A DNA stretch of 64,000 nucleotides from Arsenophonus sp052401645 (GTDB lineage: Bacteria; Pseudomonadota; Gammaproteobacteria; Enterobacterales; Enterobacteriaceae). Positions 1 through 12,872 of the stretch are shown here, in pieces. A model generated the notes under the pieces. The model had not been told where the DNA came from, ran no database searches, and saw only the letters and a program-made list of their open reading frames with translations. Made by a program: the position numbers and the translations under genes. Within the stretch, counting starts at the first letter, position 1. Each line of letters begins with the position of its first letter. The stretch is taken from NCBI GenBank assembly GCA_052401645.1, contig CP198939.1:744001-808000 (forward strand). Direction: 5' to 3'.

Positions 1-259
1 CTGTTAATTTTTATTTTATAATTTCATCAAATAAAATTTAACCAATATTAAATTAAACTCGAATAAAACAAATTATTTAATCTATTATCAATATAAGTAA
101 GATATTAATAAAGTGTTAAATAAATATTTTTGTATTTCCATAAACAGATATTGCAAATATTTAATTAATATTTAGCACATGTTATTAATCATTATTTTCA
201 TATTATCATTAATTTTTTCTTAATTTATTTATTAAAAAAATAAAAAGTTAGTTTTTTAC

Positions 260-286
260 CACTAAAATAGGTTTCTTAATTTAGTG
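260..286 (-). terminator. Possible weak terminator of mnmA
   Basis: A 7-bp inverted repeat (CACTAAA at 260-266, TTTAGTG at 280-286) lies just past the mnmA stop. Read on the minus strand it is followed by two T-rich runs. The stem is short and AT-rich and such stems are common by chance here, so this is only a candidate. Confidence 0.25.
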
Positions 287-293
287 AAATTTT

Positions 294-1403
294 TTATATC
301 AACTTTTTAATACGCGTTTCAATAATTCCTCCACCTAAACAAATATCTTTTTGATAAAATACCGCTGATTGACCAGGTGTAACAGCTAAAACAGGATAAT
401 TAAAATATACAGCTATTTTATCATTATCAATTTTTTTAATTGTGCATGGAATATCTGGCTGTTGATAACGTATTTTAACAGTGTATTGATTCGTTTCGTT
501 TAATTCTAATGGATTAATCCAATGAATTTGCTCTATAATAAATCCTGAAGACATTAAATATAGATTATCATGACCTTGAGCAACAATTAAACGATTATTT
601 TTAATATCTTTATCGACTACATACCATGGATCATTGTTAGCCTTTCGTACACCACCAATGCCTAATCCTTTACGCTGACCTAAGGTATGATACATTAAAC
701 CTGCATGCTTACCTAAAATTTTACCATTAACTGTAATAATTTCACCTGGTTGATTAGGAATATATCGAGAAAGAAAATCTCTAAATTTACGTTCACCAAT
801 AAAACAAATCCCTGTTGAATCTTTCTTTTTAGCATTAATTAAACCAATTTTTTCAGCGATATAACGAACGGTTAATTTATTCAATTCACTGATTGGAAAA
901 AGACTTTGTGCTAGTTGAGATTGATTTAAAGCATAAAGAAAATAACTTTGATCTTTCTTTTTATCGAAACTACGCAATAATTGATGACATCCATGAATAG
1001 TTTTTCGTCTAGCATAGTGTCCAGTAGCAATATAATCTGCATCAAGATTTTTAAAGGCAAATTCTAAAAATGTTTTAAATTTTATTTCTTTATTACATAA
1101 AATATCTGGATTTGGTGTACGTCCAGCTTTATATTCAGCAAGAAAATGAGAAAAAACATTTTCCCAATATTCGATTGCAAAATTAACAGTATGAAGTTCT
1201 ATATCAAGTTTATCGCATACAGATTGCGCATCTATTAAATCATTTGTTACTGAACAATATTCTTCATTATCATCTTCTTCCCAGTTTTTCATAAATAAAC
1301 CAACAACCTCATAACCCTGTTGTTTTAATAGATATGCAGATACTGATGAATCAACTCCACCAGACATACCAACAATAACTTTCTTTAATTTATTATATGA
1401 CAT
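294..1403 (-). CDS. mnmA: tRNA-specific 2-thiouridylase MnmA
   Basis: MnmA puts sulfur on the wobble uridine (U34) of tRNA-Lys, tRNA-Glu and tRNA-Gln in the cytoplasm, using ATP and sulfur relayed from IscS through the Tus proteins. The 369-residue product has the usual length. The ATP-binding PP-loop SGGVDSS is at about residues 14-20. The two catalytic cysteines sit in DILCNKE (about 103) and TGICFIGE (about 200). The C-terminal part carries the family's HTLGQRKGLGIGG stretch. A weak GAG lies 8 bases before the ATG. In enterics hflD and purB follow mnmA; neither is visible to the left of it here. The gene is divergent from icd across 1.3 kb of non-coding DNA. It is complete, with no lost motif. 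Confidence 0.97.
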   Translation of the reverse strand: MSYNKLKKVIVGMSGGVDSSVSAYLLKQQGYEVVGLFMKNWEEDDNEEYCSVTNDLIDAQSVCDKLDIELHTVNFAIEYWENVFSHFLAEYKAGRTPNPDILCNKEIKFKTFLEFAFKNLDADYIATGHYARRKTIHGCHQLLRSFDKKKDQSYFLYALNQSQLAQSLFPISELNKLTVRYIAEKIGLINAKKKDSTGICFIGERKFRDFLSRYIPNQPGEIITVNGKILGKHAGLMYHTLGQRKGLGIGGVRKANNDPWYVVDKDIKNNRLIVAQGHDNLYLMSSGFIIEQIHWINPLELNETNQYTVKIRYQQPDIPCTIKKIDNDKIAVYFNYPVLAVTPGQSAVFYQKDICLGGGIIETRIKKLI

Positions 1404-2717
1404 AAATGAATCTCAATTTATAATATTACTATAAGTAAAGATTAAAAATCTTTAAATATGTTTAAACAAATTAAAATATAATAATTATGGTTAGTTTTAA
1501 GTTTCTTGTAGTTAATATAATATTAATAGAGATCTATTAATATTAAGATAAAATCATTATTGGTTATAAAATGGTGTATAATGATAGTATCATATACTAA
1601 AAATGAAATAAAAAATATTAAATATTATAATATTTAATTCTCTAATAAATTAAATAGTTTCTAAAGATATAATTATCTTATTTAAAACTTTTAAATATAT
1701 CATTTAGATATTAATCAAAAAAAAGAAATCATAATAAAACATAGTTATTAATAAATAACCATTTTTAATGGAGATTAAATAATCGATAGTAAAGAATACC
1801 TAATACAAATTTTCATATAATTTTACTATTAGTAATAACAATATAATTTTTATATATTTCAAATATCTAAAATAATAAATTATCCTAATTTCAAAGATAA
1901 TTTGTTATTAACAATTTCTTTTATATTTCTTGAAAATTCTTTTACATAAAATAGACTAAATAATCTATAATATATTTTTATATATATTTATTAATACTAT
2001 GATATTCATCATGTTATAAATAATTTAATCAAAGATTAATTATAATTTAATATAATAAATAAATATTAAAATTAATAAACTTATATATTAATTATCATAT
2101 GATAATAATTATTAATTAAAACTTTTTAATAAAAATTGTATTTCTTTATTTAAAACTAATATATTTTTATTATATAAATAAAAATATAATATAACTAAGA
2201 AGTTATTTTAATTGAATAAAAAGTTTATCTTTTTTTATATATTATTAATATTAAAATACTAATTGTAGACTATATTTAGATTTTTATAATGTTTTTTAAA
2301 ATACTTCATCATAAATTACAAATAATAAATTTTTATCTAATTATTTAATTAAATTAATTTTACTTATAATTTTTATAATTTTAATAATTATTAATAGTTT
2401 TTGCTATTTCTATATCTTTATACGATATTCACAATATAAATATCTTTAATATAAATAAAACTTTTAATATTTGTTTTATAATTTAATTTTTGTTAGTATA
2501 AATTATAATAAATATATCTTATTTAAATAATTTATTAAAAGTAATTTTTAATATAAATAATCATATTTTTGATAAAATTTCTTATTTTTTTAATATTGAA
2601 TTTATTTTGATTATTTTTCTTAAGTTATTTAGTTTTTTAGTGTAAAAATATTAAATATATATAATATTTTATCATATATTAATATATCTTAAGTTAAAAT
2701 TATAAAAGGAGATATTA
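1404..2717. other. Gene-free AT-rich spacer between mnmA and icd
   Basis: No open frame, RNA gene or recognisable relic. In E. coli rluE and nudJ lie between icd and mnmA, so this spacer of about that size is probably where they decayed (inference). It holds a 13-bp hairpin with a 2-base loop at 1518-1545 and a 16-bp palindrome at 2091-2106, both within what chance gives in such AT-rich DNA. The promoters of both flanking genes must lie here, but cannot be picked out from the AT background. Confidence 0.6.
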
Positions 2718-3968
2718 ATGCAAAGTAAAGTAATCATTCCTTCAGAAGGTAAGAAGATTAGATTAACTAAAGGGATTCTTAATGTTCCTAATAATCCGAT
2801 AATTCCTTATATTGAAGGAGATGGTGTTGGTATTGATATTACTCCAGTAATGTTAAAAGTTGTTGATGCAGCAGTAAAAAAATCTTATCTTGGTGATAAA
2901 AAAATTTCTTGGATGGAAATTTATACTGGTGAGAAATCAACTAAAATTTATGGTAAAGATGTATGGTTGCCTGATGAAACTATTGATTTAATAAAAGAAT
3001 ACAATGTATCTATTAAAGGACCACTAACTACACCTGTTGGTTGTGGAATTAATTCTTTGAATGTTTCTTTACGCCAACAACTCGATCTTTATGTTTGTTT
3101 AAGACCAATTCGTTATTATCAAGGTACTCCTAGTCCATTAAAACATCCTGAATTAACTGATATGATTATTTTTCGTGAAAATTCTGAAGATATCTATACA
3201 GGAATTGAATGGAAAGCTGGTAGTTTTGAGGCTAACAAAATGATAAGATTTATACAAGATATAATAGGAGTCAACAAAATTCGTTTTCAAAAAAATTGTG
3301 GCATTGGTATAAAACTTTGTTCTGAAGAGGGAACAAAACGTCTAGTGCGAGCAGCAATTAAATACGCTATCAAAAATAATCGTAAATCAGTTACTTTAGT
3401 TCATAAAGGTAATATAATGAAATTTACTGAAGGTGCCTTTAAAGAGTGGGGATACCAATTGGTAGAACAAGAATTCGATGGTAAATTCTTTGATTGTGGT
3501 TCATGGATGAAAATTAAACATCCAAGGACAGGAAAAGATATTATTATCAATGATGTAATTGCTGATGCGTTTTTACAACAAATTTTATTTCGTCCAGCAG
3601 AGTATGATGTTATTGCTTGTATGAACCTTAATGGTGATTATATCTCTGATGCATTAGCTGCTCAAGTTGGAGGTATTGGTATTGCGCCAGGTGCAAATAT
3701 AGGTGATAATTGTGCATTATTTGAAGCAACACACGGAACAGCACCAAAATATGCAGGTCAAGATAAAGTAAATCCAGGTTCTGCTATTCTATCCGCTGAA
3801 ATGATGTTGCGTCATATAGGATGGAAAGAAGCTGCTGATTTAATCATTAAAGGAATACAAAGAACAATTATTTCTAAAACAGTTACTTATGATTTTAAAC
3901 GATTAATGCCAGATGCTATTTTATTAAAATGTAGTGAATTTGGAGATACTATAATTTCTCATATGTAA
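2718..3968 (+). CDS. icd: Isocitrate dehydrogenase (NADP+)
   Basis: Oxidative decarboxylation of isocitrate to 2-oxoglutarate in the TCA cycle, making NADPH; a cytoplasmic homodimer. The 416 residues equal the E. coli length and align without gaps. Substrate residues are present: Lys100, Thr104, Ser113, Asn115, Arg119, Arg129, and the FRENSEDIY stretch at about 152-160. The metal-binding aspartates fall in IIINDVIADAF and the NADP region includes HGTAPKYAGQ. A strong Shine-Dalgarno, AAAGGAGAT, lies 6 bases before the ATG, one of the best in the window. Next to the regulatory Ser113 the sequence reads GCGINS where E. coli has GGGIRS (G109C, R112N). No other TCA gene is nearby, and ten kilobases of non-coding DNA follow. 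Confidence 0.98.
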   Translation: MQSKVIIPSEGKKIRLTKGILNVPNNPIIPYIEGDGVGIDITPVMLKVVDAAVKKSYLGDKKISWMEIYTGEKSTKIYGKDVWLPDETIDLIKEYNVSIKGPLTTPVGCGINSLNVSLRQQLDLYVCLRPIRYYQGTPSPLKHPELTDMIIFRENSEDIYTGIEWKAGSFEANKMIRFIQDIIGVNKIRFQKNCGIGIKLCSEEGTKRLVRAAIKYAIKNNRKSVTLVHKGNIMKFTEGAFKEWGYQLVEQEFDGKFFDCGSWMKIKHPRTGKDIIINDVIADAFLQQILFRPAEYDVIACMNLNGDYISDALAAQVGGIGIAPGANIGDNCALFEATHGTAPKYAGQDKVNPGSAILSAEMMLRHIGWKEAADLIIKGIQRTIISKTVTYDFKRLMPDAILLKCSEFGDTIISHM

Positions 3969-6649
3969 TTTTAGTTTATATTAATTAATAATAGAAAATT
4001 AATCTCACTATAAATCAAATTATTAGTTTCTTTTTTTTTTAAAATAAAATATTTTAAAAGTAATAATTATTTATTATTTTCAGATAATTATTATACTATT
4101 TATCCAAATATTTTTATTGGTTTATATTTATAAAAGTTCTATAATATTAGTTTTACTCGATATGGATTTATATATTAATTACTTTTAGTAAAAGTTATTT
4201 TTTATTATTTTATATTTTTCTAGTTTTTAGATGAATTTAATCTGTTTATTATAATTATTTAATTCCTTTTAGTATAAGTTAGACTGGCTAATTGATAATA
4301 AATTAAAATATAGTATTTTGATATTATCGTAATAAATTAAAATAAATTTATATAATAATAAAATTAATCTATAATCTAAATAATAAAATATAGTTATTTT
4401 ATTTATTATCTTTATTATTTATTATAAATACCATATCATTAAAATATATAAAAATTTATTTTTTAATATAAGTTATCTAGTGGTTTTTATTACAAATATG
4501 AACAATATTAAATCTTATAAAAAATTAATAATATTTAGTTTAAATATAAATAAAAAGTTTATTTACTAAAAAATGCCATTATTATATTTATTATATAATA
4601 TCTTGATATACTGTAGTTTTAGTTTAAATTAACTTATATTCTAAGTAAAATTTGCTAATAATAATATGTTCATATTTTTTTAAAAAATGAATTAATAAAA
4701 TATATATAACTTATGATATTCTATACTATCTATATATTTTACTGAATCAGTGATATTTTATCATATCAATGGTTTTAAATATTAATTTAAGTTTTTCTAT
4801 AAAAATATTTACGAAATAAATTATTTTTTATTTTTCTTATATATTTTATTTTTTAATTTTCATAATTGAACTTTTCAATTGTATTTTTATATATTTATAA
4901 AATAGAAATAATTATCGTAACATATTAAATTGTTTTTATTTTAAATAAACATATTATTAATATTTATCAGCTAAAATTTATATTGTTAAATAATGATTGC
5001 TATTATTTTTAATAATAACATTAATTTTTCTTGTTTTGTATAGAAATTACGAATTTTAGCAATCCAAATAGATATTTATATTTTAGTAAATTTTTACCTT
5101 TATTTATTAAATTTTCGATATAAATTTAATAAATGTTTTTTATTAAAATAATATATATACATTACTTTAAGTTGATTCATAAAGTTTCTAATTATCATTT
5201 TTATCTAATAATATATTAATAAAATTTTTTTTTATAGTGTATATATAAAAATGACAATTTATTAATACTATTTGTAGTTTAATCTATTCTCATAGATATA
5301 ATTTTTATGTATTTCTATATAATAATATCTTTAAATATTGTTTGTAAACTTAATTTTTCAAAACTATTCTATAGTAATCATTCTTAATCTACTTCATTTT
5401 CTATAATTTTATATATTATTCAAATAAATATTTTTTAATAAAATTCTTATAAATAATTTAGATATAGTCAATATAATTAAATATTATTATCTTACATGAT
5501 TATTCTTTACATCTATAAATTTATTTCTAAAGAATTAAATTTATTTTTGTAAGAAAAATCTTTATCTTAAATAAATTTTATTTATATATCTTTAGAAATG
5601 TTTTTAAAATAAACTTATAAAAGTTATAACTATTATTAAAGAAATTGAATTAGATTACAATTTTTAACTAAAATAAACCAATTTAAGTTAATTATTATAT
5701 AATATAATAATTTAAATTAAAATATAGCGTTATATTATTATTTATATTTTTTATTATACATAAATATCAAAAAACTATATCGTAATAAATATAATTTTTA
5801 AAAATATATGATGTAATAAATAAATAATTTTATAAAAAAGATCTTTGCAATCTTTATTAATTATATTTTAAAATAAAATGCATAAATAGTAACAATTACA
5901 CATATTTAAATAGATGACTTATATTTTAAAAAATTGAATATGAAATATATTTTTTATACATTAAACTAATATCTTTTATTTTTTATAACATAAAAATTTT
6001 AATAATAAGATGTTCTATATGATACCTATTTAGTTTATTATCACTTCAATATATAATTTAATTATTAATTTAATAAATAAATACAAATAAACTATATCAA
6101 TTAAATATTAAAAATAAACGTTATAATTAATAGTTATACTATGATATTAAAATAGTTAATTTTTTATTTTTTTAGATATTAAACTAATTTATTTTTTATT
6201 TTTTTATCTTTGATAAATTATTTTTAAGTTTTAAAAAATGAATACTTATTACATCTATATTAAAAAACGTTTATAGTTTTAGAACTATTAAGTTTGTATA
6301 AATTTTATTTAATACATTATTTAATCTAATTAGAATTAAATTATAACTATTAAAAATAATTTTTAAATTATTTAGATAAGTATGATACTTATAGATCAAA
6401 TTCATTATTTAAATGAAAAGTTTATTTTTTAATTTTAAATTAATTTAGTTAGATAATCCAATTAAGATTAATCTTATAATTTTATTATAAAATTTAATTG
6501 TTTTCTTAATATAATAAAAATTATTTTTAATTAAAAATAATTTTTTATAACAAACAACAAATAATTCAATAAGTAAAATTTATTACTTAATAAACTTATT
6601 ATTTTTATAAATTTAATAATGCTTAATAGATAGAATTCTTGTAGAACTA

Positions 6650-6760
6650 ATCATAATTAAATTATTAATTTAATTATGATATAAATTTTAATAAATATTA
6701 TCTAATAAAATGTCGATAATCTTAATTCATTCATAATACATAATTTAATTATGAATGAAT
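6650..6760. repeat. Two neighbouring small hairpins
   Basis: A 14-bp perfect stem with a 3-base loop (6650-6680) is followed by a 13-bp perfect stem with a 10-base loop (6725-6760). Both contain the word ATAATT and its complement. Stems of 13-14 bp are expected a few times by chance in DNA this AT-rich, so they carry little weight beyond their closeness. Confidence 0.5.
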
Positions 6761-7964
6761 AATTATATCATTATTTTTTTTTTGATTTTTATGATATAAA
6801 AATCTTATAGACATAATATCAATTTCTTATATTTCTTATAGTAGTCATATATTTATTATTATATTTTGAATTTAAAATAGCATTTAAATAAAAATATAAC
6901 AAGATTAGTTTAATTAACGATTTAATTTTATTTTGTAATAAATTATTTTTTACTAAAATTTCATTAATTAATTTTTATATTTTATATTTAACTTATAAAT
7001 GTTTTAACTGTATATATTTATATATTTTAAGATAAAATTATTAATCTTTAATATAAAAATAAGTTATCTAATATTTAAATTTATGCTTAATAAAATTATA
7101 TATTTATTAATTTTTAATTAAGCAAAATATTATAATAAATAGTTATTTTATTAGCTTTAATATTAAAACATCCAAAGATCTCAAAGATAATATCTTTATT
7201 GTTATGAATACTGTTTGATGTGATTTTAATAACGAATATTTTTTTAAAATTAATTATATTTACATTAAAATTCTTAAAATTGTAAATCAAATAAAACAAA
7301 CATATATTAATATTTTTATAATTTAAAATTATTAATCATATTTTTTTTAATATAAATATAAAAATGATACCTAAAATGATCATACTAATAAAATTTATAT
7401 TACATTTTAATAAAGTCATTTATTGGTTAATAGAATAATATATTTTAATTATATTTATTTTTAAACAATTATTAATAATAATATTTATGTTTTTAATAAA
7501 AAATAAAATATGATTAGTATTCATAAATGATAAAAGAAAATAAGTATAAATATTTATTTTCCGTTTTATTTTCTTAAGACTTAATTTTAAAGAAGAATTT
7601 CTTATTTATTAATAAAATAAAAAATGTTTTATGTATAAAAAAATTTTTTTACTTTTAGTATACTAAATATAGAAAGCTAGTATAATTTATTAATCATTTA
7701 TTATTATATAACTTAATTTATTTTGTTTTATAAATGATAAAATAAAATATTCATATGTTTAAAACTAGAATATTTATTTTCTAAATAACCATTATATTTT
7801 TAATAGATAATCATAAATATATTGCTTTAATTAAGCAATAATAATATTAAATTTTTTATAACTATTACTAATAGTAAACTTTTTTAATATTATCATTTAT
7901 TATAACAAATAATAAATTCTTAAGAATATCAATTTATACAAAATAAATTTAGTTATATTCATAC

Positions 7965-7990
7965 TATTTTATTTTTATAAAAATAAAATA
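7965..7990. repeat. 26-bp A/T-only palindrome
   Basis: A perfect palindrome centred on TTTTTATAAAAA, made only of A and T. It has no nearby gene. Its low complexity makes chance plausible. Confidence 0.5.
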
Positions 7991-8226
7991 AAATTTAAAA
8001 TAGACAATTCTATAAACTTAAAACAAAATAATTCATTATAAATAAAATTTAATATATTTTAAAAATATAATAACTTTTTATTTTAAAGAAATCTAAAATA
8101 TAAAAATAGTTATCTAAAATTATTTAAAATCTTTTTATTGTTATTTTATTTATATTCAGTTAAGTAATAAATTGATATTAAAGATGAATTAGTAAAGTGA
8201 TTATATAAAATTAATATTTTTTAAAG

Positions 8227-8274
8227 TTTTATAAGTTTATATATTTTAAGATTAAAATATATAAACTTATAAAA
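8227..8274. repeat. Perfect 23-bp inverted repeat, 2-base spacer
   Basis: The left arm is 8227-8249, the spacer GA, and the right arm 8252-8274, with no mismatch. The arms include AAGTTTATA and TATAAACTT, so they are not simple A/T runs. No gene lies within 4 kb on either side, so it is not an obvious terminator. It could extrude as a cruciform or be the scar of an inverted duplication. Confidence 0.75.
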
Positions 8275-9649
8275 AATAAATGAAAATTATTTTTCAAAAA
8301 AAATAATAAAAAATCTATTTTAAAAAATTAACTTTTTTATATTTTTTATAAAATTAACTATAATTTATAATATATAAAAAATATATATTATTTTTATATA
8401 TTTTAATAAATATCGCGATTAGTTTTTAAATTATTTCAATATTATACATATATTTTTATTTGTTTAATAATTTTTCTTTAAAAGAAGATAAATTATTAAT
8501 TTAATTAATTTATAATTACTAAAATAGTCAATTAAATACTATAATATTTATGTTTTTTATTTTTTCGATAAATATCAATGTTTATTGATAATCTTTTCTC
8601 TTGATTTAAGTAAGAAATAATTATTTAATTTATTAATATAAAATATATATGAATATTATCGTACTATAATTTCACATATATTTAAAATAAAAAATGAAAA
8701 ATTAAATATATTAACTTTAAAAAATAATTTTTTAATTAGTATCTATTATACTAATAGATTAATAATGTAATTTTAATAATTCTAAAATTCTATACATAAT
8801 AATACTATAATTTACTAAGAAATTCAGAATAATCATAAAGATATTTAAAATATTAAAATAATTATAATATAGATAAAAATTATTGATTTATAGTATATCG
8901 ATTATTATTTAATATATTAATTATAAGAAAACAAATGAGTGTTTTTTATATTAAAAACAAAAATAAATAAGAAAAGTAAAATTATATATACAAATTTTAT
9001 TTTATTTTATAAAAAAAATAAAATAATCATAAATAATTATTTATTTAATTCTCATCAGATATCATAAACAATAATTTTAATTATAAATACTTAATTTAAA
9101 GTTATATTTGTTTAAATTTCAACATAGATAATGAATTTACTTAATTATATCTTTTAGATGATAGAGATAAAACATATATAAATAATTAGTCTAATAAAAG
9201 ATATTTTTATTATTTAATAACTTAAATTACTAATATCATATTATAAAATACATTTTATAATATGATTATTAATTTATAAGTTGTATCTATTTGATAAATA
9301 GGAAGAGTTTTTAATAAAAATAATATTACTTAAAGTATTAATACTGATATATTAATTATCTAACATAAAGAAATAAAGCTATAAATAAATAGTTAATATT
9401 CTTGTTAAAAAAAATTAAGTTTATTAATTTTTATCTATAAATAAAAATAAATTATTAATTTTTAATCAAATCTTTAAATAATTCAATATTAAATATCATT
9501 ATTTTAATTATTTTTTTAAAAATAATAATATAAAAGTAAATTGCTTTAAATATCTCTAATTACATTGTTGTTAAAAAAAAAGTTAAATAAAAAATATTTA
9601 AATTAAAGTGTTTTCAAAATATATAATATATTTAATTAGTTGGATAAGT

Positions 9650-9687
9650 CACATTTCTATTTTATATATTTATAAAATAGAAATGTG
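9650..9687. repeat. Perfect 17-bp hairpin, 4-base loop
   Basis: Arms 9650-9666 and 9671-9687 pair without mismatch around TATT. The outer stem CACATTTCTA contains three G-C pairs, more than its surroundings. It lies 4.4 kb from the nearest gene. It has the shape of a terminator, but no T-run follows on the plus strand. Confidence 0.7.
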
Positions 9688-12276
9688 CTTCATCAGTATT
9701 TGATTATATTTATAAAATAAAGAGATAAGAATAAAAATAAATTTTATTAAAATAGCTAGTTTCCTTCATCTAATTAATTTAAATTAATTATATTAAAATT
9801 TAAAATATAATAATTAAAATATAATATTAAGTTTTGATTATTTGATAAATTTGCTATTGATATTTTTTATTCTAATATTTTAATATCAGTAAATCATTAA
9901 TAAATATTTTGTTAAATGATATGATTTTATAAAAAATAATTTTAAAATATATATCAGAAAAGTAACATAAAATTTTTTATTCTGATTTTATGATTATAAT
10001 CATATATTTAAAATATTTATTTAATAATAGTAAGATTGAAATAAAAGATATCTAATATTGATCAATTAAAATATTAAATCAAAGAATCTTATTCTAATTA
10101 TCAAATAATAGAGTTAGTAAAATATAAAACACATTTTTATCATAAGATAACATATTTTAAATTATTAATTATATTGTTCTTTAGTTTATTAAAATAGAAA
10201 AACTATTAAGCAACTTATTTCATGTTATTAATATTTGTAAATATTATATTGATAATTATTATTTATTATGAATTTTAAGAATCAAAATTAATATATATTT
10301 TATTATAAATAAATTTTATTATTAAATTTTAATATAAAAATCATTAATTTAAAAAAAATAAATAAAATTAAAGAATTTAATTTTATTTTAAGTTTGAAAT
10401 AGGATAAATGAAACTATGATAAGATTAATAATACACGATACAGTTAAGATGATTTTAATAACTTGATAGTAATTTAATAATAAGAGTTATAAATAAAACA
10501 TAACAAACATTGTTTTTAAATATAACTTACTCTTTATGAAACATAAATATATATTATATGGATACTAATATATATAAAAATAGAATTGTAAAAATTACCA
10601 TATTGAAAGATATAATAAAATAACTGTTATTTAAGATTAAATTACATTATATTAGAATCATATATAATTATTTATATTAAGTTTTTATTATATATTTTAT
10701 TTTGTAAAAATAAAATATTTTTATTTAAATAAGCTTTTATTTATAAAAGAAAGATAGATAGTATAGATATTAACCTATATAAATTATAGAATGTAAAATT
10801 TAATATTTTAATTTCTATAATTTATAATATTATTTAAACTTATTTTTTTTATACTTAACTTTAAGAAAGTAGAAAATTATTTTATTATCAATAATATATT
10901 AAAATTCTATTTCTAATAGAATATACTTAAAGTCATTGAAATTAATTATCATAATTTTTTTTATAAAAATAAAAAAAAATTAAAAACGATTAACTATAAA
11001 ATATATATATTTAAATATAAAATGAATTAATTATATCTATAATTAAACTATTGATAATAATAAATAAAATATTATAATATAGTTTTTTAGTATTTTCTTA
11101 AATAATTTTTTAAATATAAATAGATATAAAAATTAAATTATATATTGTTAATATATATTAAGTTAACTAAATATATTTTATATTATTTATAATAAAGCTA
11201 TTAGATAAAAATTTATTTATTAAAAATTCATATTTATCTTTTGTTGAAGTTTTAAAATAGTTGTTTAAAATATTAAATAATTTTATTTTTAAAATAAAAT
11301 TTAATTTAATTTATTTTTATAAAAATTTTTTATGAAATTATTTTAATAATTTTATAGATATCAATTATGATTGATTTTTATTTATTGTTTTATTAATATA
11401 AATGAAGATTTCAAATCATAATTGAAATATTTAATATTATTGAATTGCATTCTAAAAAAGAATAAATTATCATTTAATAATTTTAAATAAAATTTATATA
11501 AATATATAATAGAATTATATATGATATATTATCATAGTTATTTAAATAATTTTTCAAAAATAGACATAACTTTAATTAAATGTTTTATTATGATTTCCTT
11601 TTTTTTAATTATGCTAATAGAAATTTCTAGTATTAAAAATATTTATTAAGAAAAAAATTTTTTTATAGAATGTAAATTTTGATTAAATTAGTTTAATTCT
11701 TAATTATCTCTCTAAATATCCATTGATTTTTATAAACAATCAATATAAATATTGATATAATTTTTATTATTATTTAAATAGATTTTATTATTTGTTATAA
11801 AGAGAAATTTTCCTTATAAGAAATTTTACTACACAATTTTTAAACTTTAATTATTTTAATAAAAATTAATATTAAAAAAGTAATTCTATCAATAATAGAT
11901 ATCTTCTATCAATTTATTTTATAAGTAACAATTCTTTTAGCTTATTATAAGAATTTAATGTATAAGTTATTATAAATGTACTTCATTTCACTTTAAAATA
12001 GAAAATTTTATGTTATCTTATATAGATAATTAGAATGTCTTTCTTAGTGAATATCTTATTTAAAATATAATTTAATATCTAAATCTAAATAATATTAATT
12101 ATTATATCATTAATATAATCTAACATAAGATTACTACTATTATTTTACTATTAGTTTATTTTAAAAATTAATTTTCTATTAATTATTTTTATTTAGTATT
12201 TATATTTAAATTAATAATAATATTTTATTCTAATTTAATAATTCTTTTAATATGATTTTTTTCATGAATATATATT

Positions 12277-12306
12277 TAATAATAGTTTTTATAAAAACTA
12301 TTATTA
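12277..12306. repeat. 30-bp perfect palindrome
   Basis: A 15-bp arm palindrome centred on TTTTTATAAAAA and flanked by AATAGT/ACTATT. It is borderline for chance in this composition and has no gene context. Confidence 0.5.
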
Positions 12307-12815
12307 TTTACAACTAAATACATTTAATTAGTGAGAAAAATAATTACAATATCACTATTTTTATAGTATAATAAATAATTATATTTTTTATATTTGATGA
12401 TGCTATCAAAAAAAATCACTAATATCATATAGTGAATAAAATGTGTTAATAAAAATATGTTAAAATAAAAAATCTATAATACAATATAACTGAGGCAAAA
12501 TTAATAATAAATTAATTAATTAGTATTATATTTAAATTAATGTAAATATGAAAATCTTATTTAATTTAAAATAAATATTTAAAATAATTGATTATTAATA
12601 TTTTTAATTTCTAACATTTACTGATTTAGCGCAAGTAGCCGTTTTATATAAAAAGTACTAAAACTAATTTATTTATAGTAAATAAATGAATTAGTTAATT
12701 TATATTAAATAGATAATTAATCAAGTTCTTATATTTTTGATGATATCAATCACATATTTTTTTATAAATTATATAGATTGATTAATTAAAATAGTATAAT
12801 TAAAATAATTCAAAT

Positions 12816-12872
12816 ATGAATCATTCACAGATGGATTTTATTCGTTATGATGATTTCTTTATTCGTATTTGA
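12816..12872 (+). pseudogene. Possible short coding relic, unidentified
   Basis: An open stretch of 18 codons beginning MNHSQMDFIRY and ending at TGA. Its base composition is closer to the genes than to the surrounding spacer, and the minus strand here is also open for more than 20 codons, so even the strand is uncertain. It lies 1.2 kb upstream of dnaB. I do not recognise a family. It may simply be chance. Confidence 0.15.

Noticed and set aside
7114..7299. A 61-codon open frame on the minus strand in the icd-dnaB gap
   Set aside because: Its composition is that of the surrounding spacer, it is almost all Ile, Asn, Lys and Phe, and there is no family likeness or ribosome binding site. A frame of this length is expected by chance in 46 kb of non-coding DNA.
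12623..12641. Small GC-richer patch that might be a tRNA or gene remnant
   Set aside because: No cloverleaf can be drawn and no open frame runs through it; too short to interpret.
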